Part shown: positions 51,104-62,464 of the stretch, piece after piece
How positions within the stretch are numbered: position 1 is the stretch's first letter
Layout of the letters: every line of letters starts with the position of its first letter
Assembly (NCBI GenBank): GCA_001051155.2
Contig: JYIP02000007.1
Span: 3,784,342-3,848,341 of the forward strand
From: Chrysoporthe austroafricana
Taxonomy: Eukaryota > Ascomycota > Sordariomycetes > Diaporthales > Cryphonectriaceae
Reading direction: 5' to 3'
DNA: 64,000 bases
Translations under genes and position numbers: made by a program
Notes under the pieces: model-generated
The model's input: only the letters and a program-made list of their open reading frames with translations
What the model was told of the DNA's origin: nothing
Databases searched by the model: none

Positions 51104-51876
51104 TTCAGGCAGAAATCTGTCGGTTCAACGCGGGTTCCAAGTAGGATAACCAGCGGCATTCCGACAGACAATCGGGTAAGGCGTACGGAGACCTGCACTT
51201 ACAAAGGTGCATGATAGTGGGAGGACAGAAGAGGAGTAGACGATGAAGCGAAAAGGTGAAATCGAGGAGGATATAGGGATGGATGGAAAGTGAAAGCATA
51301 GAACAGATAAGGACGAGTGAGAACCTTACGAACATCTCCGCGGAATACGAGAACTGGATATGTTGGATCAGAACAGATCCAATATATACTTAGTACTGCA
51401 GTGTTATACAAGACAGGATTGCCTGACATTTTGACATACTGTACCGCATATAACTCTATTGGTCGCTTTGCGTCTCTTATATTTTTCTCTAGCCATTTCT
51501 GTGTCCCGCGCGCGGGGAGCGCGGCCTGCTATCTGGCTCTCTCCCCTACCCCCCAGCCTCAGAATCAAGACATTAAGAAAACCTGTACGGAGTACTGTGC
51601 GCATAATAGTTGGTCTCAAAAGTAGTCTGTTTCTAAAAAAAAAAAATATCGTTCTGCACCCCCTTGCTGTTATCTCGTATAGATATGTAAGAGCACAGAA
51701 TATCCAGGGTTAGGGTACTGGTTGCTCACTATACTCGCTTTTCTTCCATAACATTGCGACTCAACCCGCATTGGGATATGCCAAACCCACAGCTATTCCC
51801 CCCTCCCCCACAAAAAGCATACCAAGCAAGGCTGCGGCTACGATTCTGCTATCTTTTTGCGATAAACACAGACAGC
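51104..51876. other. Intergenic; telomere-like dispersed repeat at 51,680-51,730
   Basis: The minus-strand leader of the nuclease-like gene is CT-rich (51,190-51,340). AGATATGTAAGAGCACAGAA followed by TATCCAGGGTTAGGGTACTG and GTTGCTC matches 20,265-20,325. The plus-strand leader before 51,877 is CACA-rich. Confidence 0.5.
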
Positions 51877-53349
51877 ATGGAGGATATGGCTCGAAATACC
51901 CAAGCAATACCAGCTGCGCAACCCGTACAGTCGAGGCCCAGAACAAAGTGCTACTTGCCCATTATCCGTCCCGAACCGGGCTCTCTCTATGACATTATGC
52001 ACGACCACTCGGGCGAGTCATTGTTCGTCAAGCCCATACGATAGACCGACAGGCACTAGCAATTGCTCGGTATGAAGTTCGTCGACCGCGATCCCATACG
52101 AGAGCCGGTCCTTCCCGCCTACCTCAACTTCCCTAGGCTACCGTCTCGTCTCATAAAGACCGCGAAAGATTTAATGAAAGGCTTTACGGCCGTTCTAAGT
52201 TTCGAGCTTGGTTTTTCCTTTGCGGTATCGATCGAGCGAGTTCTGGACGTTTTCTATCTAGCCGCCTTGCCCAAGGCGAAACGCGATCTGGATCTCGAAT
52301 TGCATATCCGAAACCGTACTGTAAAGCATGCTATGCATGCTATTATGCTATAGGAATAATTCGATAATGACTATAATTCGCTATATTCGGGCGTATTAGA
52401 GAATTTACTAGGTTCGTATGGATAAGTTTCGGGCAATGCTAGCGAAAAGCCTGGAAACCAGGCCAAACGATAGAATCGGCAAAATAGTATAAGCCTCGTT
52501 TATTAACCGATTTTGGCCTTTATCGACAGAAAGCGCTTAGATAAAGCATGCCGCTCATGCTATGATACTATACCAGAGCGGCCAAATGGCAATCGAGAGA
52601 ATATGCCAGTTTTCAATCTTTAAAGACCGCAGTTGAAACGCCTTATGCCAAAAAACCTTTCTTACGACTCTTACTTTATAGCCGTTATAATAGCTATAGC
52701 GCAATTATAATATTATCCATAAAGTTCCGAAAGCTTGCAATTATCTTTACGGAACCTTGCAGCAATTACGGAAAGCAAGTTACTAAAGCCTGCTTTCAAG
52801 GATATCCCAATAAGGGTCTTATTACAGGATAGCATTAAGGATAAGTTTGTTATATATAATACTGTCATATCAGCCACCTTCCTCAAGCGTTTTGCCCAGC
52901 TAGCAAAGGCACTTGCTGCTAGTACTCTTCATAACGGTAGCCTCGAGATCGAAATTGTCAGGTTGCCCGTATGGCCATTGGTCGGTCTCAAGGAGAGGCT
53001 TGCGCAAGCTCTTGGGTCCGATCGCGTAAGAGAGGGAATTGCCAGGCAGGGCGATATGGAAACCTGGATACTAGGAAAAAGGTGCAGTATGCATCTTTGC
53101 AATCCGGGGCGGCCTAGAGAGACGTTGCCCCCAGGCGTCGAGCGTAGCGATATCGGCGCGAGTGGAAAAGACTGCATATTCGTCTCATCTCGTCGCAAGC
53201 GCGCACGGGAGGGCGATGATGAACGTCTCAAGAAGCGTTTGAAAACAATAGCAGAGCCCGAGTCTTATTTCCAACAAATAAATAGACGGACGGAACGAGG
53301 ACGTAGGCTTCCAAGGGGGGAGCGTAGCGAGCTATCTTTAGTCTTGTAA
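51877..53349 (+). pseudogene. Unknown protein: one 490-codon frame broken only by TAA/TAG
   Basis: ATG at 51877 (GACAGCATGG): MEDMARNTQAIPAAQPVQSR, PIIRPEPGSLYDIMHDHSGE, FVKPIR-stop-TDRH-stop, MKFVDRDPIREPVLPAYLNF, SIERVLDVFYLAALPKAKRD. The middle third is AT-rich with about eight stops; then, still in the same frame, TFLKRFAQLAKALAASTLHN, IVRLPVWPLVGLKERLAQAL, GDMETWILGKRCSMHLCNPG, a basic KRAREGDDERLKKRLK and a stop at 53,349. No indels shift the frame, and the stops are TAA or TAG, as expected from point mutation of Gln/Trp codons. I do not recognise the family. Confidence 0.6.
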
Positions 53350-53840
53350 GACGCCTGCTGCCCGGGTTAGGTAGAGCACAAACCAGATGCGGTTTCCGTT
53401 TCGTTTTACTAGCCGTTACAGATAAAGCATTCGTACTGGAATTCCCTAATCTAATATTTAAGGCTAGATTTAGCTGCACCCGACCCTGTTAGGATGGCCG
53501 GCGTACGCATCTTGTCCGCTGCTGCGTACTGCCGGAAAAAAAGAGGGCTGTTTGCCAGATTTGCGGTACTAGGGGCAGGCGCGAGGTATGAGGATTGTAT
53601 GGGGGGCGCGGGCAGGGCGGGCAGGAAGTGCTACGCTTCTTGCGCTCAAGGGCTGTCTATCAAGTAGTTAAAGATATCGTCTGAAGGCTATAGCACGGTA
53701 CAGAAAGGTAGTATGCCCTTGAAAATCCCGGGAACAAGATAGAACAGGTTATTCCTATATTGCCGTCGGCATAAAACAGACTATACGCCAATAAGCTATC
53801 TACCTCTCGACCAGTCGTGGCGCTGCTGCCCATGGCTAGG
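53350..53840. other. No gene; trace of the SNF2-linked segment at 53,775-53,835
   Basis: The minus-strand reading of 53,780-53,835 is the counterpart of the TVGAKQT...STSRGAA segment at 21.06 kb. Otherwise unremarkable. Confidence 0.4.
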
Positions 53841-54760
53841 TTAACCTTTACCTATCATGCCTGACAAACAGATCGAGGCCGCCGCCTCCGCCGCCGCCGC
53901 CTCCGCCGCCGCTACTGCCGCCAGATAGAAGATGCCGCCACCTCGGGGACTATGATCCCAACGTACCTTGCACGAAAGCCGCCAGTACCTTGCTGCCTGC
54001 CCATTTGCAGCAGCGGGCGGCCTGCGATGATCTTGAAGAACTTCTTGTCTTTTCTTCCTGTTCTGCAACATACACGGCCACTTGGATATTCTCGTAGGGG
54101 AAACCGTCCCAGATGACACGCGAGAAGCTGAAGAGTTCCAGAAGCAATGACGGCTCCCAGTTTGCCAGGGAAGTCCGAGGGCTCAAAGGACGCTGGATTA
54201 TCCTTGAACTTGCCCAACTTCGAGCTCAGAGCGTTTAGAGCCCCTCGTGCGATCGTCTTGGGTTCCGTTAAGAGCGTCGTAATAAATTCCCAAGACCCGA
54301 CGTCGGACGCGGTAGAATGCGTTCTGCGCTTGCTTGTACCAGGCACGGTAGGCTTTAGGCACGGCTGCAATATCTACCTCCTTAGGATCGCAGTACTTTC
54401 TGAGCTCTGCCAGGTAAGCGGTATCCTGAAAGATCTTGTTGCTGCAGATCATGATATCCGCCTTCACAAGATCCCTTACGCGCATCTTTCGTAGCTCTGC
54501 GAAGGTCTGGATAACGCAACTCTTGTAGTTGTCGTTTAGGGAGCGCTCTGTTTCCTCCTACTGGCAAGTGAGCTGGTTGGGAACGATAACCAAGGTGGCA
54601 TGCAGGTAGATCATATCAGTCAAGTGATCATTGGTCCTGCGGAATTCCAGGAATTCCGTCCGATCGGTCTCGTATTGTTGAGCTGTAAGGCCAAAGCATA
54701 CGGCGGTCTTCCCAAAACCAATACGATCCGCCACGACTCTACCGAGGCGAGTGATCTGTC
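53841..54760 (-). pseudogene. SNF2-family helicase-like pseudogene, copy 2
   Basis: The minus strand reads VVADRIGFGKTAVCFGLTAQ (motif I, GFGKT), HATLVIVPNQLTCQ-stop-EE (motif Ia; TGG to TAG), SLNDNYKSCVIQTFAELRKM, DLVKADIMICSNKIFQDTAY, AELRKYC, then QNAFYRVRRRVLGIYYDALN, and after a frame change SFSRVIWD-like sequence (motif II) and KKFFKIIAGRPLLQMGRQQG. The GCC-rich tract at 53,880-53,925 parallels that of copy 1. Order is that of an SNF2 N-terminal helicase half; the C-terminal helicase half is not seen. Confidence 0.78.
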
Positions 54761-55215
54761 TTGTGACCTGTGCAACAGCTCGGAGCCGTAGATCGCTGAT
54801 GTATACCTCCGCCCTTTATGCCTGTATATCTTACTTCGTAGCTCTTTCGAGGTGGAAGCTGTGGCGACGATATGGGCTGACAGGGCGCTCTTGGCCTGGA
54901 ATCAGCCCTATCCTCTTCGCAGACAAGTGCTTCCAGTATCCCCGACAAGCTCAACAGTGTCAGGTACTACTGATCGCGATGCCTTATCCAAAACGAGAGT
55001 CCCAAGCTCTCGAGGCGGAGGCGACGGTGGAGGCGGCGGTGGAGGCGTCCTCCATCTGTTGTCAAATAGCGGCGGAGGCAGAGGCAGAGGCAGAGGCGGA
55101 GGCGGAGGTAGTGGCATCCTCTATCTGGCAGCAACAGCGGCAGAGGCGGCAGAGGCGGAAGCGGCGGAAGCGGCGGCGGCGGCGGCGGCGGCAGCGAGGT
55201 ATGGATAACGATATG
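54761..55215. repeat. Trinucleotide-rich tract (GGC/GGA) at the junction
   Basis: 55,012-55,060 and 55,075-55,200 are GGAGGC/GCGGAG/GGCGGC repeats. All three frames give homopolymer-like proteins (Glu-Ala, Gly, Arg). They lie where the SNF2 pseudogene ends and an inverted piece begins. Confidence 0.7.
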
Positions 55216-55600
55216 CTGATCGACCGTACAAAGATTTTGCCGCCACGATCGCCGTAAGCATAGTGAATAGGACGCCAGCCGCGGTGGTAATAATATTGCG
55301 CCACGGCAGCGGCCGCAGTAAAGGAGGGGTTGAGCAGCGTCGCGGCGGCTCGCATGTTAAAGCTGGTTGGGTGATAAGGAGAGGTTTGAGAGGTAGAGCG
55401 GGGAGGAAAAAGGGAGAACGGGGAGGAAAAGGGGAGAGAAGAGGGGAGAACGGGAAAGAAAAGGAGAGAACAGGAAGAAAGGGCAAGAAGTTCTTCAAGA
55501 TCATCGCAGGCCGCCCGCTGCTGCAAATGGGCAGGCAGCAAGGTACTGGCGACTTTCGTGCAAGGTACGTTGGGATCATAGTCCCCACCCACTTTCCTAT
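55216..55600 (+). pseudogene. Inverted SNF2 C-terminal piece
   Basis: The plus strand at 55,480-55,590 reads KKFFKIIAGRPLLQMGRQQG, TGDFRARYVGIIV; the same segment is on the minus strand at 54,040-53,955 and 16,155-16,070. Its left flank is an AG-rich stretch (55,400-55,480). Confidence 0.7.
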
Positions 55601-55795
55601 CCGTATTTACGTTATAGCTTTCCGATCTCGTTACGTAGCATGCCCGTATGCATTGGAAGAGGGGGAGGGGGGATACGAAATTGGTGTCCTATAATCGTAT
55701 TCCTACATCCAAGTCGCCGCCGCTATCGGAAACGTAGTTAAGGAGAAAAAAAAAAAAAAGGTTAGATCAGATATGTAAGAGAGCACGGGCTTGGG
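55601..55795. other. Spacer; nothing recognised
   Basis: A 14-bp A run (55,745) and AGATATGTAAGAG (55,770), a fragment of the telomere-like repeat family. Confidence 0.4.
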
Positions 55796-55799
55796 CCTC

Positions 55800-56035
55800 C
55801 TTCTTCTCGCTAGCCGGCTTCGGCTTTCTTAGCCCGCGCCTTATAATCCCCCCCGTAGCCCCCCTTGGCCGGCCCGCCTTCTCGCTTCCTCGCCTCTTCG
55901 CCTCCCTTGCTATAGCTCTCGTTACTGACAAGCTCTCTTATATAGATACCTTTTAGCTTATTATATCGTATGCGCAGCTCCAAAGCGTATTTTTGGAAGC
56001 TTGCCGTATTTATTGGATCTGGAACTCGGGCCGAT
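55800..56035 (-). other. Open GC-rich frame of unknown origin
   Basis: The minus strand reads RVPDPINTASFQKYALELRI, RYNKLKGIYIRELVSNESYS and a Gly/Lys-rich tail with no stop for about 75 codons, in the middle of AT-rich DNA. It escaped RIP or arrived later. No family recognised. Confidence 0.35.
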
Positions 56036-56245
56036 AATTAAGGAGAAAAGCTAGCTAAACGGCAAAGAAATAAGTCCGGAAGGGAAGGAGTATTTTTTAC
56101 GTATCGAGATATTAGCGGGGGGAAAGAGATAAAGCAAGACGAAAAAGAATATTAGCAAGAAAAAAGAAAGGAGCGGGAAGAAGAGAGATATAACGGAAGA
56201 AAATAAAGGTTAGCGGGAAAAGAGAAGGAAATAAGGGCAAGGGAA

Positions 56246-56468
56246 AGAAAGTATTATATACGCTGCCGCAATATCCTGAAATACTTGTAATATTAAAGGG
56301 TTTATTATTATAAACCAATATATAGACTAGGGCATAATACTAATGCTATTCGAAACGACTTATTCGGTATTAAGATTTTCAGACTTAACTGCAAAATTAA
56401 TTAATGCTTATAAGCAAAGGTTAAGGTTAAAATCGATAGGATCGATATCGATTCAAACAAATCAATAG
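56246..56468 (-). repeat. LTR-like fragment related to gypsy-1
   Basis: Starts TATTATATACGCTGCCGCAA, like the gypsy-1 LTR start (TATTATAAACGCTGCAGTAA), with AAAGGGTTTATTATTATAAA. The similarity fades after about 80 bp. Confidence 0.5.
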
Positions 56469-56817
56469 TATTATAAACGCTATAGCAATTCTAAAATATA
56501 CTGTAAAGTTAAAAGGTTTATACTAATAAGAGCGGTATTAAATATAAGCTTTGAATAACGGAAATACTTTAATAGAGTTTCGCAATATTTATAAGCTTAA
56601 AGCGGCTATTACTTGAATAATTCTTAAAGTTCAAATAATATTTAAATTTACGATTAAAGAGTTATAGCAATTTATCTAATAGTTATTTAGTCCTTATATA
56701 TCCAGCTCTTTAATTAAAGATTATCGGCTTATTTAATAATTTGATAAGCCGGGCTTACTAGCTTATTTAATAATTTAATAAGCCGGGCTTACTAGCTTAT
56801 TAAATAATCTAATAAGC
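56469..56817 (-). repeat. LTR of a third gypsy element, left part (split by gypsy-2)
   Basis: TATTATAAACGCTATAGCAA, AAGGTTTATACTAATAAGAG and CAATATTTATAAGCTTAAAG follow the gypsy-1 LTR closely. It contains a 33-bp tandem repeat (56,726-56,816: AATAAGCCGGGCTTACTAGC units). The LTR resumes after gypsy-2 at 63,686 and ends near 63,797, giving about 460 bp in all. Confidence 0.75.
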
Positions 56818-57264
56818 TATTATAAACTAACGAATAGTTCAAGTTACGGGAACAGGCGGGGCTAGCAGGCCCAGAGCTAACGTAATACGAATCCAATATC
56901 CGATATAAGGAACCCGCTTATATAAGGACGTTTGATTATCCCGAATTATATAATCAAAGGGTTAGGGTTTCCAAGTTATAATTGCCAGAATCGCTAAGCG
57001 ATTCGGAACTGAAAAGCTGAATATATAAGATCGGACATTTCTTACTATTAGATAAGTTTCATAATTGCTTTTCAATTATTAATCTAAATATTTCTTTAAG
57101 TATTATTTCCGAGAAGTATTCAATACGGATAGTAAATATTTAATAATTATCGAATTTTTCTAGAATTATATTTCCGTATATAAGACGATTATATTATATA
57201 TTATCCTTATTTAGTATAAACTTTTGATATATTAAGTATTTGTATTATTCGGGTACTTATTATA
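56818..57264 (+). repeat. 5' LTR of gypsy-2
   Basis: 447 bp, TATTATAAACTAACG to GGGTACTTATTATA. Contains the near-palindrome AATCGCTAAGCGATT once. TTTTGATAATTTTT follows immediately, matching gypsy-1 at the same place (candidate primer-binding site). Confidence 0.92.
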
Positions 57265-57369
57265 TTTTGATAATTTTTGCTTAAGGATTGGTTTAATATT
57301 ATTTATTTTTAGCAATATGGAAATATAATAGCTTTTTTTATTTTAATATTGTTTTCCTTTTAGCAGATT

Positions 57370-58290
57370 ATGCTTTAAGCTTTGCAAACTCAGATTGCGG
57401 CCTTGCAATAGCGTATTTAGGAATTTGAAAACTAAGAAGAAAGCTTTCAAGTTATTATTGCCGATAAACTATATAAATTCGATAAGCCCAATACTTATAA
57501 TAAGGATCAGAAGACTTTCCAAAGATTTATTATTTAGTATAAAGCCTATTTTGCTTATTATAATTCCCAGTTTGATATTGAGAAAAAAAAGGTCGTTTTC
57601 GCAAATGCTTGTTTCTAATATAAAACCTTAGCTTAATATAAATCTTTCTTTCGCAATTATTTGGACAATCAAAGCAATTTAGCAATATGCAAAACGGAAA
57701 TAATTAAAATATTTTCTTATTTTGATAGATTCGAGCAAATAATTAAAGGAATTTTTAATAATCTAGATAAAATCAGAATAGCAAAACGAAAACTTATAAG
57801 ATTGCGATAAATTAAATTAATATTAGCTTATATAGCCGAATTCAAGCATATTTCGTCCAAATTATTTTAGGACCCAGCTTGGATAATAACCCAGTATTAT
57901 ACAGGATTCAAAAACGAAATTAAGGACGAACTCTATAAAATCGATAAGCTTCAGGAATTTTCGGAATATATTGAAATTGCGGTTAAAATCGATAATTAAT
58001 AATATAAGAGACGAATAGAGAAATAAAGGATATAAGCGCATTTTCGTTCTAAATTCCAAGCCAATATAGGGAAATTCTTACAATAAACCCAATAATAATA
58101 GCATAATTATTAACGCAATACCGCATATAATAATATAACTTATCCAGAACTTATAGAATTAAATGCAATATAAAAAAGCCCTAATAAGGAAAAACCCCGT
58201 TATAATTGCTATAATTGCGGAAAAATAGGGTATATAGCAAAGGAATGCTAATAACTTAAAAAAAATAGTTAGAAGCCCGTATTAGAAGAA
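57370..58290 (+). pseudogene. Gag of gypsy-2
   Basis: Reads LYKFDKPNTYNKDQKTFQRF, FKNEIKDELYKIDKLQEFSE (compare gypsy-1) and a zinc knuckle CYNCGKIGYIAKEC with His changed to Tyr. Confidence 0.8.
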
Positions 58291-59444
58291 AGATATCTTA
58301 ATACGGCTTGGCAAAAGAATAATTAATTTTCAAAAAAGAGCCCTATAGAGCAAATATAAAGCTTTAGAAAAAAGCATAACAATTTTAGTTAGACTACTTG
58401 CTATAACGATTATTGCTAAGAATACTTTTCGGATAAAGAAGAAAGCAATTAGTTTTTACGCATATTAAAAGGAAGAAAGCAAATAATAGTAAGAAATATC
58501 GGGACTGATACTATATCCGATTGCTTTATTAATTCCTTAAGAAAGATCGCTAGCAAGCACGATTACTTACTTAATAACGATCCCGAACTATTCGGAATTG
58601 TTAAATGAGAAGAATACGAAGAAAATAAAAGGAAATATTTTCAATTATACTGGGTAGACCGCTTAGCAAAAGAACCTTTTAGCGAAATCCCAGAATCGAT
58701 AAATCCCGGTAAAGAAAAAACTTTCCAGGACAAATAGCAGAACGACTTATAGGAATCTATTACTTCCAATACGAAAGACGGAAAAAACGTCCAGAATTCA
58801 TTAATAGACGCAATTTTCGAACTTTTAAGAAATACGGAATACGCTATTTTTGGATTTATATTTAATGAAATCTTCAGAAATATTCGGTTTTAGAATAATA
58901 CTTATAGAAAATACGAAAACGAAAGGATTAATATAAGATTATTCCAGTATTACCAGATTGTATAAGTCTCGTATATCTATAATAATTGCAAAGAATATTT
59001 TGCAGCCAAAATAGCAAATAACTAGTTTCTTTAAAAAGATTAATATTTAATTATTAAGGCTTATAAGGAATAGGACTTTTATTATAAGATTAGGCTTGAC
59101 CGAAACGGATATTTTAGTCTTATCGGGCTATTTAGCAATTTTTTTCGAGATTGCCTCGAAAAAAAGGTAAAATAGCAGGAATGCTAGATAGAAGAATATA
59201 AAATCTATATTAACAAAAAACTATATGCTTAATATTAATAAAAGGACTTTGAAAACTATAGCAAATAAAAATATATATACGGTACGGAATAAGCTAAAAA
59301 ACTTGCAAAATAAGCAACCCAAAGCCTTAAATAAACCTTAAAGGCCTTAAAAGACAAAAAATGCTTATAACGAAATAGCAAACGTTCGGACTTATAAAGT
59401 CTTTAAGCCTAGTAATAATAGCAAGCTAGAAGCATATCAAAATA

Positions 59445-59600
59445 CTTATATAACTTAACGGGCAAATATATAGCGTATTTTTAAATAATAGCGCTTAAAG
59501 GAATTTTATTTTACTAAGAATTATTAATTAAGCATGCATTATATGGAAATAAAAAAGGAATCCGTATATACTATATACCGTAAAAAGGAAACCGGTTATT
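59445..59600 (+). pseudogene. Protease motif of gypsy-2 (decayed)
   Basis: FLNNSA stands where retroelement proteases have FLDSGA; both changes are G-to-A type. The flanking residues are consistent with a protease but heavily stopped. Confidence 0.45.
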
Positions 59601-60349
59601 TATAATTAAAGTATAATTAATAAAGAGATTAATTATTTACTTATCTCAATCCAAAAACGTATAATAAACCTAACTTTCGATATTATAGATATAGCAAAAT
59701 ATAATATAATTATAGAATTATTTTAGCTTAAAGAGTATAACTTTCGAATCGATTGGATTACTAGCTAGATTTATTAAGATAATACCGTATTCTAGAAAAT
59801 AGTTGCGATTAAAAGCGCAAAGCGAAATTCAGTTATTGAGAAAAGCTTAATAAGGGGTTCTTAAACGAATACTTATATTATTTCCAAATTAGCAAGGATT
59901 AATAGCTTATAGAAAAAAACTATACGATAGTCGGATTTTAAAGAATAAAGCGATAGTAAGTTAATATAATAAATAGATAAATGCCAAAACAATTACTTAA
60001 CTTAATACGGTATAAGATATCGAAAATAAATATTATAAGAAAAGAATTAACGGTTCTTTTCGGATTACGAGCAATTCCCGGAAACCCTGATATATAGATT
60101 ATAAAATTATAAGGAAATCAATTACGAAAATAAAATAGCAAAATAATACTTTCTATTCTTACAAATAGCGGATATAAAAAAAGGATTAAGGCTAGAATTT
60201 AAGAATATATTAAGAGAATATTATAAGTTTAAAGAAATTTTCAGGCTAAAAAAGGATACGGGATTCCTAGCATACAGTTTATACGATTACGAAATCCTAT
60301 TCAAACTTAATATATATCCAACTTTCGAATTAATTTACGGATTAAATAA

Positions 60350-61590
60350 AGTACGATTCAAAGCTTTCAGAGAATATTTCGACAAACAATTCAAAAAAGG
60401 ATTTATATAAAAATCTTACTTATTAGCAAAATACCTAATCCTATTTATACCAAAAAAGAATAGCAAATTACAATTTTGTATAAATTATAAGAAACTTAAC
60501 GATATTACTATTAAAAACCGGTATTTATTATTACTATTAAAAGAATTGCACAATAAATTTCGTAATGCAAACTAATTTATAGCATTCGACTTATAAGAAG
60601 AATATATGCATATCCGCATTAAAGAAGGAAATAAGTAGAAAACGGCATTTAGGATACGCTATAGCCATTTTGAATACCTTATTATATTATTCGGACTTAT
60701 TAATATTCTAATATCTTTCCAGGAATATATGCATTACGTTTTGCAAGGATATTTAAACTATTTTATTATTATTTACCTCGATAATATCTTAATTTATTCC
60801 AAAGATTTCGAAATATATAAGTATTATATTAAATAAGTATTACAAACCTTTAAAAATAATAAACTCTTTATTAACGGAAAAAAAAGCCAATTCTATATGC
60901 AAAAAGTCGACTACTTAGAATATACTATTGAATTAAGCAAGATTAGAATGCAAAAAGATAAAGTCGAAATAGTATAAGAATAGCTATAATCTCAAAATAT
61001 TATTAGCATTAAATCTTTTTTCGGATATATTAATTTTTACCAATAATTTATTAAAGGATATACGGAAATAGCTAGACTATTAATAGAGCTAATTAAGAAA
61101 GACAAAATATTCGAATAAATAAAAACTTAATAAAAAGCATTTGAAATATTTAAAGAAAGAATTATTTAAGAATTTATATTATAAGAAGCAAACTTAGCAA
61201 AACTATTCGAAATCAATACCGATATATTAGCTTATGCTATTGGCAGCAAACTTATTTAGAAAGATAATTAAGGAAAACTATACTTTATTGCAAATTTCAG
61301 TAAAAAACTTAATAAACCAGAACTCAAATACGCTATACCGGATTAAGAATTTATAATAATAGTATATGCATTCCAAAAATAGGAATATTACTTAATCGGT
61401 ATAAAATATTCAATCCAAATCTTTATAAACTATAAAAACTTTATAATATTTATAATAACGAAAATACTTAATAAAAAACAAATCAGATAAGCAGAATACT
61501 TATTACAATTCGATATTAGAATTACGTATATTTCGGGAAAAGAAAATACTTGCGCAAACGCTTTTAGCAAATAAGCAGATTATAAACCGG
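60350..61590 (+). pseudogene. Reverse transcriptase and RNase H of gypsy-2
   Basis: RT: FKAFREYFDKQFKKGFI, ILFIPKKNSKLQFCINYKKL, DITIKNRY, FRIRYSHFEYLIILFGLINI, YFIIIYLDNILIYSKD (catalytic YLDD is YLDN) and LFINGKKSQFYMQKVDYLEY. RNase H: ANLAKLFEINTDILAYAIGS, then SKKLNKPELKYAIPD and FDIRITYISGKENTCANAFS. Confidence 0.88.
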
Positions 61591-61699
61591 AAAAAGAAAT
61601 CAAAAAATAAACCCTTTTCAATATTAATAAAGACGGAAATCTTATATAATAATAAGAAATCAGTATATTATTCAGAATTAATAATTAAGAAAAATAACT

Positions 61700-62460
61700 T
61701 AATAATATAATATTAGAAGAATAAGATAAATATATCAGATAAATATACGAGGCGCTAGCTTATAGCTATTAAAGAATTGTAGCAATTATAAATAGAATCC
61801 AAAGATATTAAGACTTATTAGAATTCAAATCTAGAATACGCAATATTATTAATAAATACAATAGCTGCAAGAAGAATAAGATAAAACGATATAAACTTTA
61901 CGGCCTGCTATAACCTTTATTAATATTTAGCATTATTTGGATTTCTATTAATCTAAATTTTATTACTAAACTATTAATTTTACGAAAACCTTTAACTAAA
62001 GTCGCATTTAATAGCATTTTAATAATAGTTTGCAAATTGAATAAATATAACTATTTTCTATTATATAAAAAAGCTAGTATTGCAAAAGAACTATTATATA
62101 CATTCTTAAGAAATATTATAAGCAATTATAGAACGCTATAAGAAATTATTTCCGATAAAGATAGAAAATTCATATTACGATTTTAGATTTCGCTTATAAA
62201 ATAATTCGGAACGAAATACAAACTATTTATAGCATATTAATAAATACGCTATTAGATTACGATATCGAACTTGATTTAAACGAACGATAATAGAAAATCG
62301 AAATAATATTCGATTCAAAATTACGAAAATAAAGACAATAATACCTTATCAAATAGAAAGATTACGGATACGAAAAAAACATATAAGAAAAACCAATCAA
62401 TATCGACCCAGAACTTATTAGGAAATACTGGAAGAATAAAGAAATTATTTTCCAAACAAA
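61700..62460 (+). pseudogene. Integrase with C-terminal chromodomain of gypsy-2
   Basis: The core begins IWISINLNFITKLLILRKPL, KLNKYNYFLLYK, and EIISDKDRKFILRF (second catalytic Asp region). The end reads YLIK-stop-KDYGYEKNI, INIDPELIRKYWKNKE, the chromodomain pattern (YLVKWKGY...W.P..N) of chromoviruses, which directs integration to marked chromatin. Confidence 0.75.
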
Positions 62461-62464
62461 TAAA

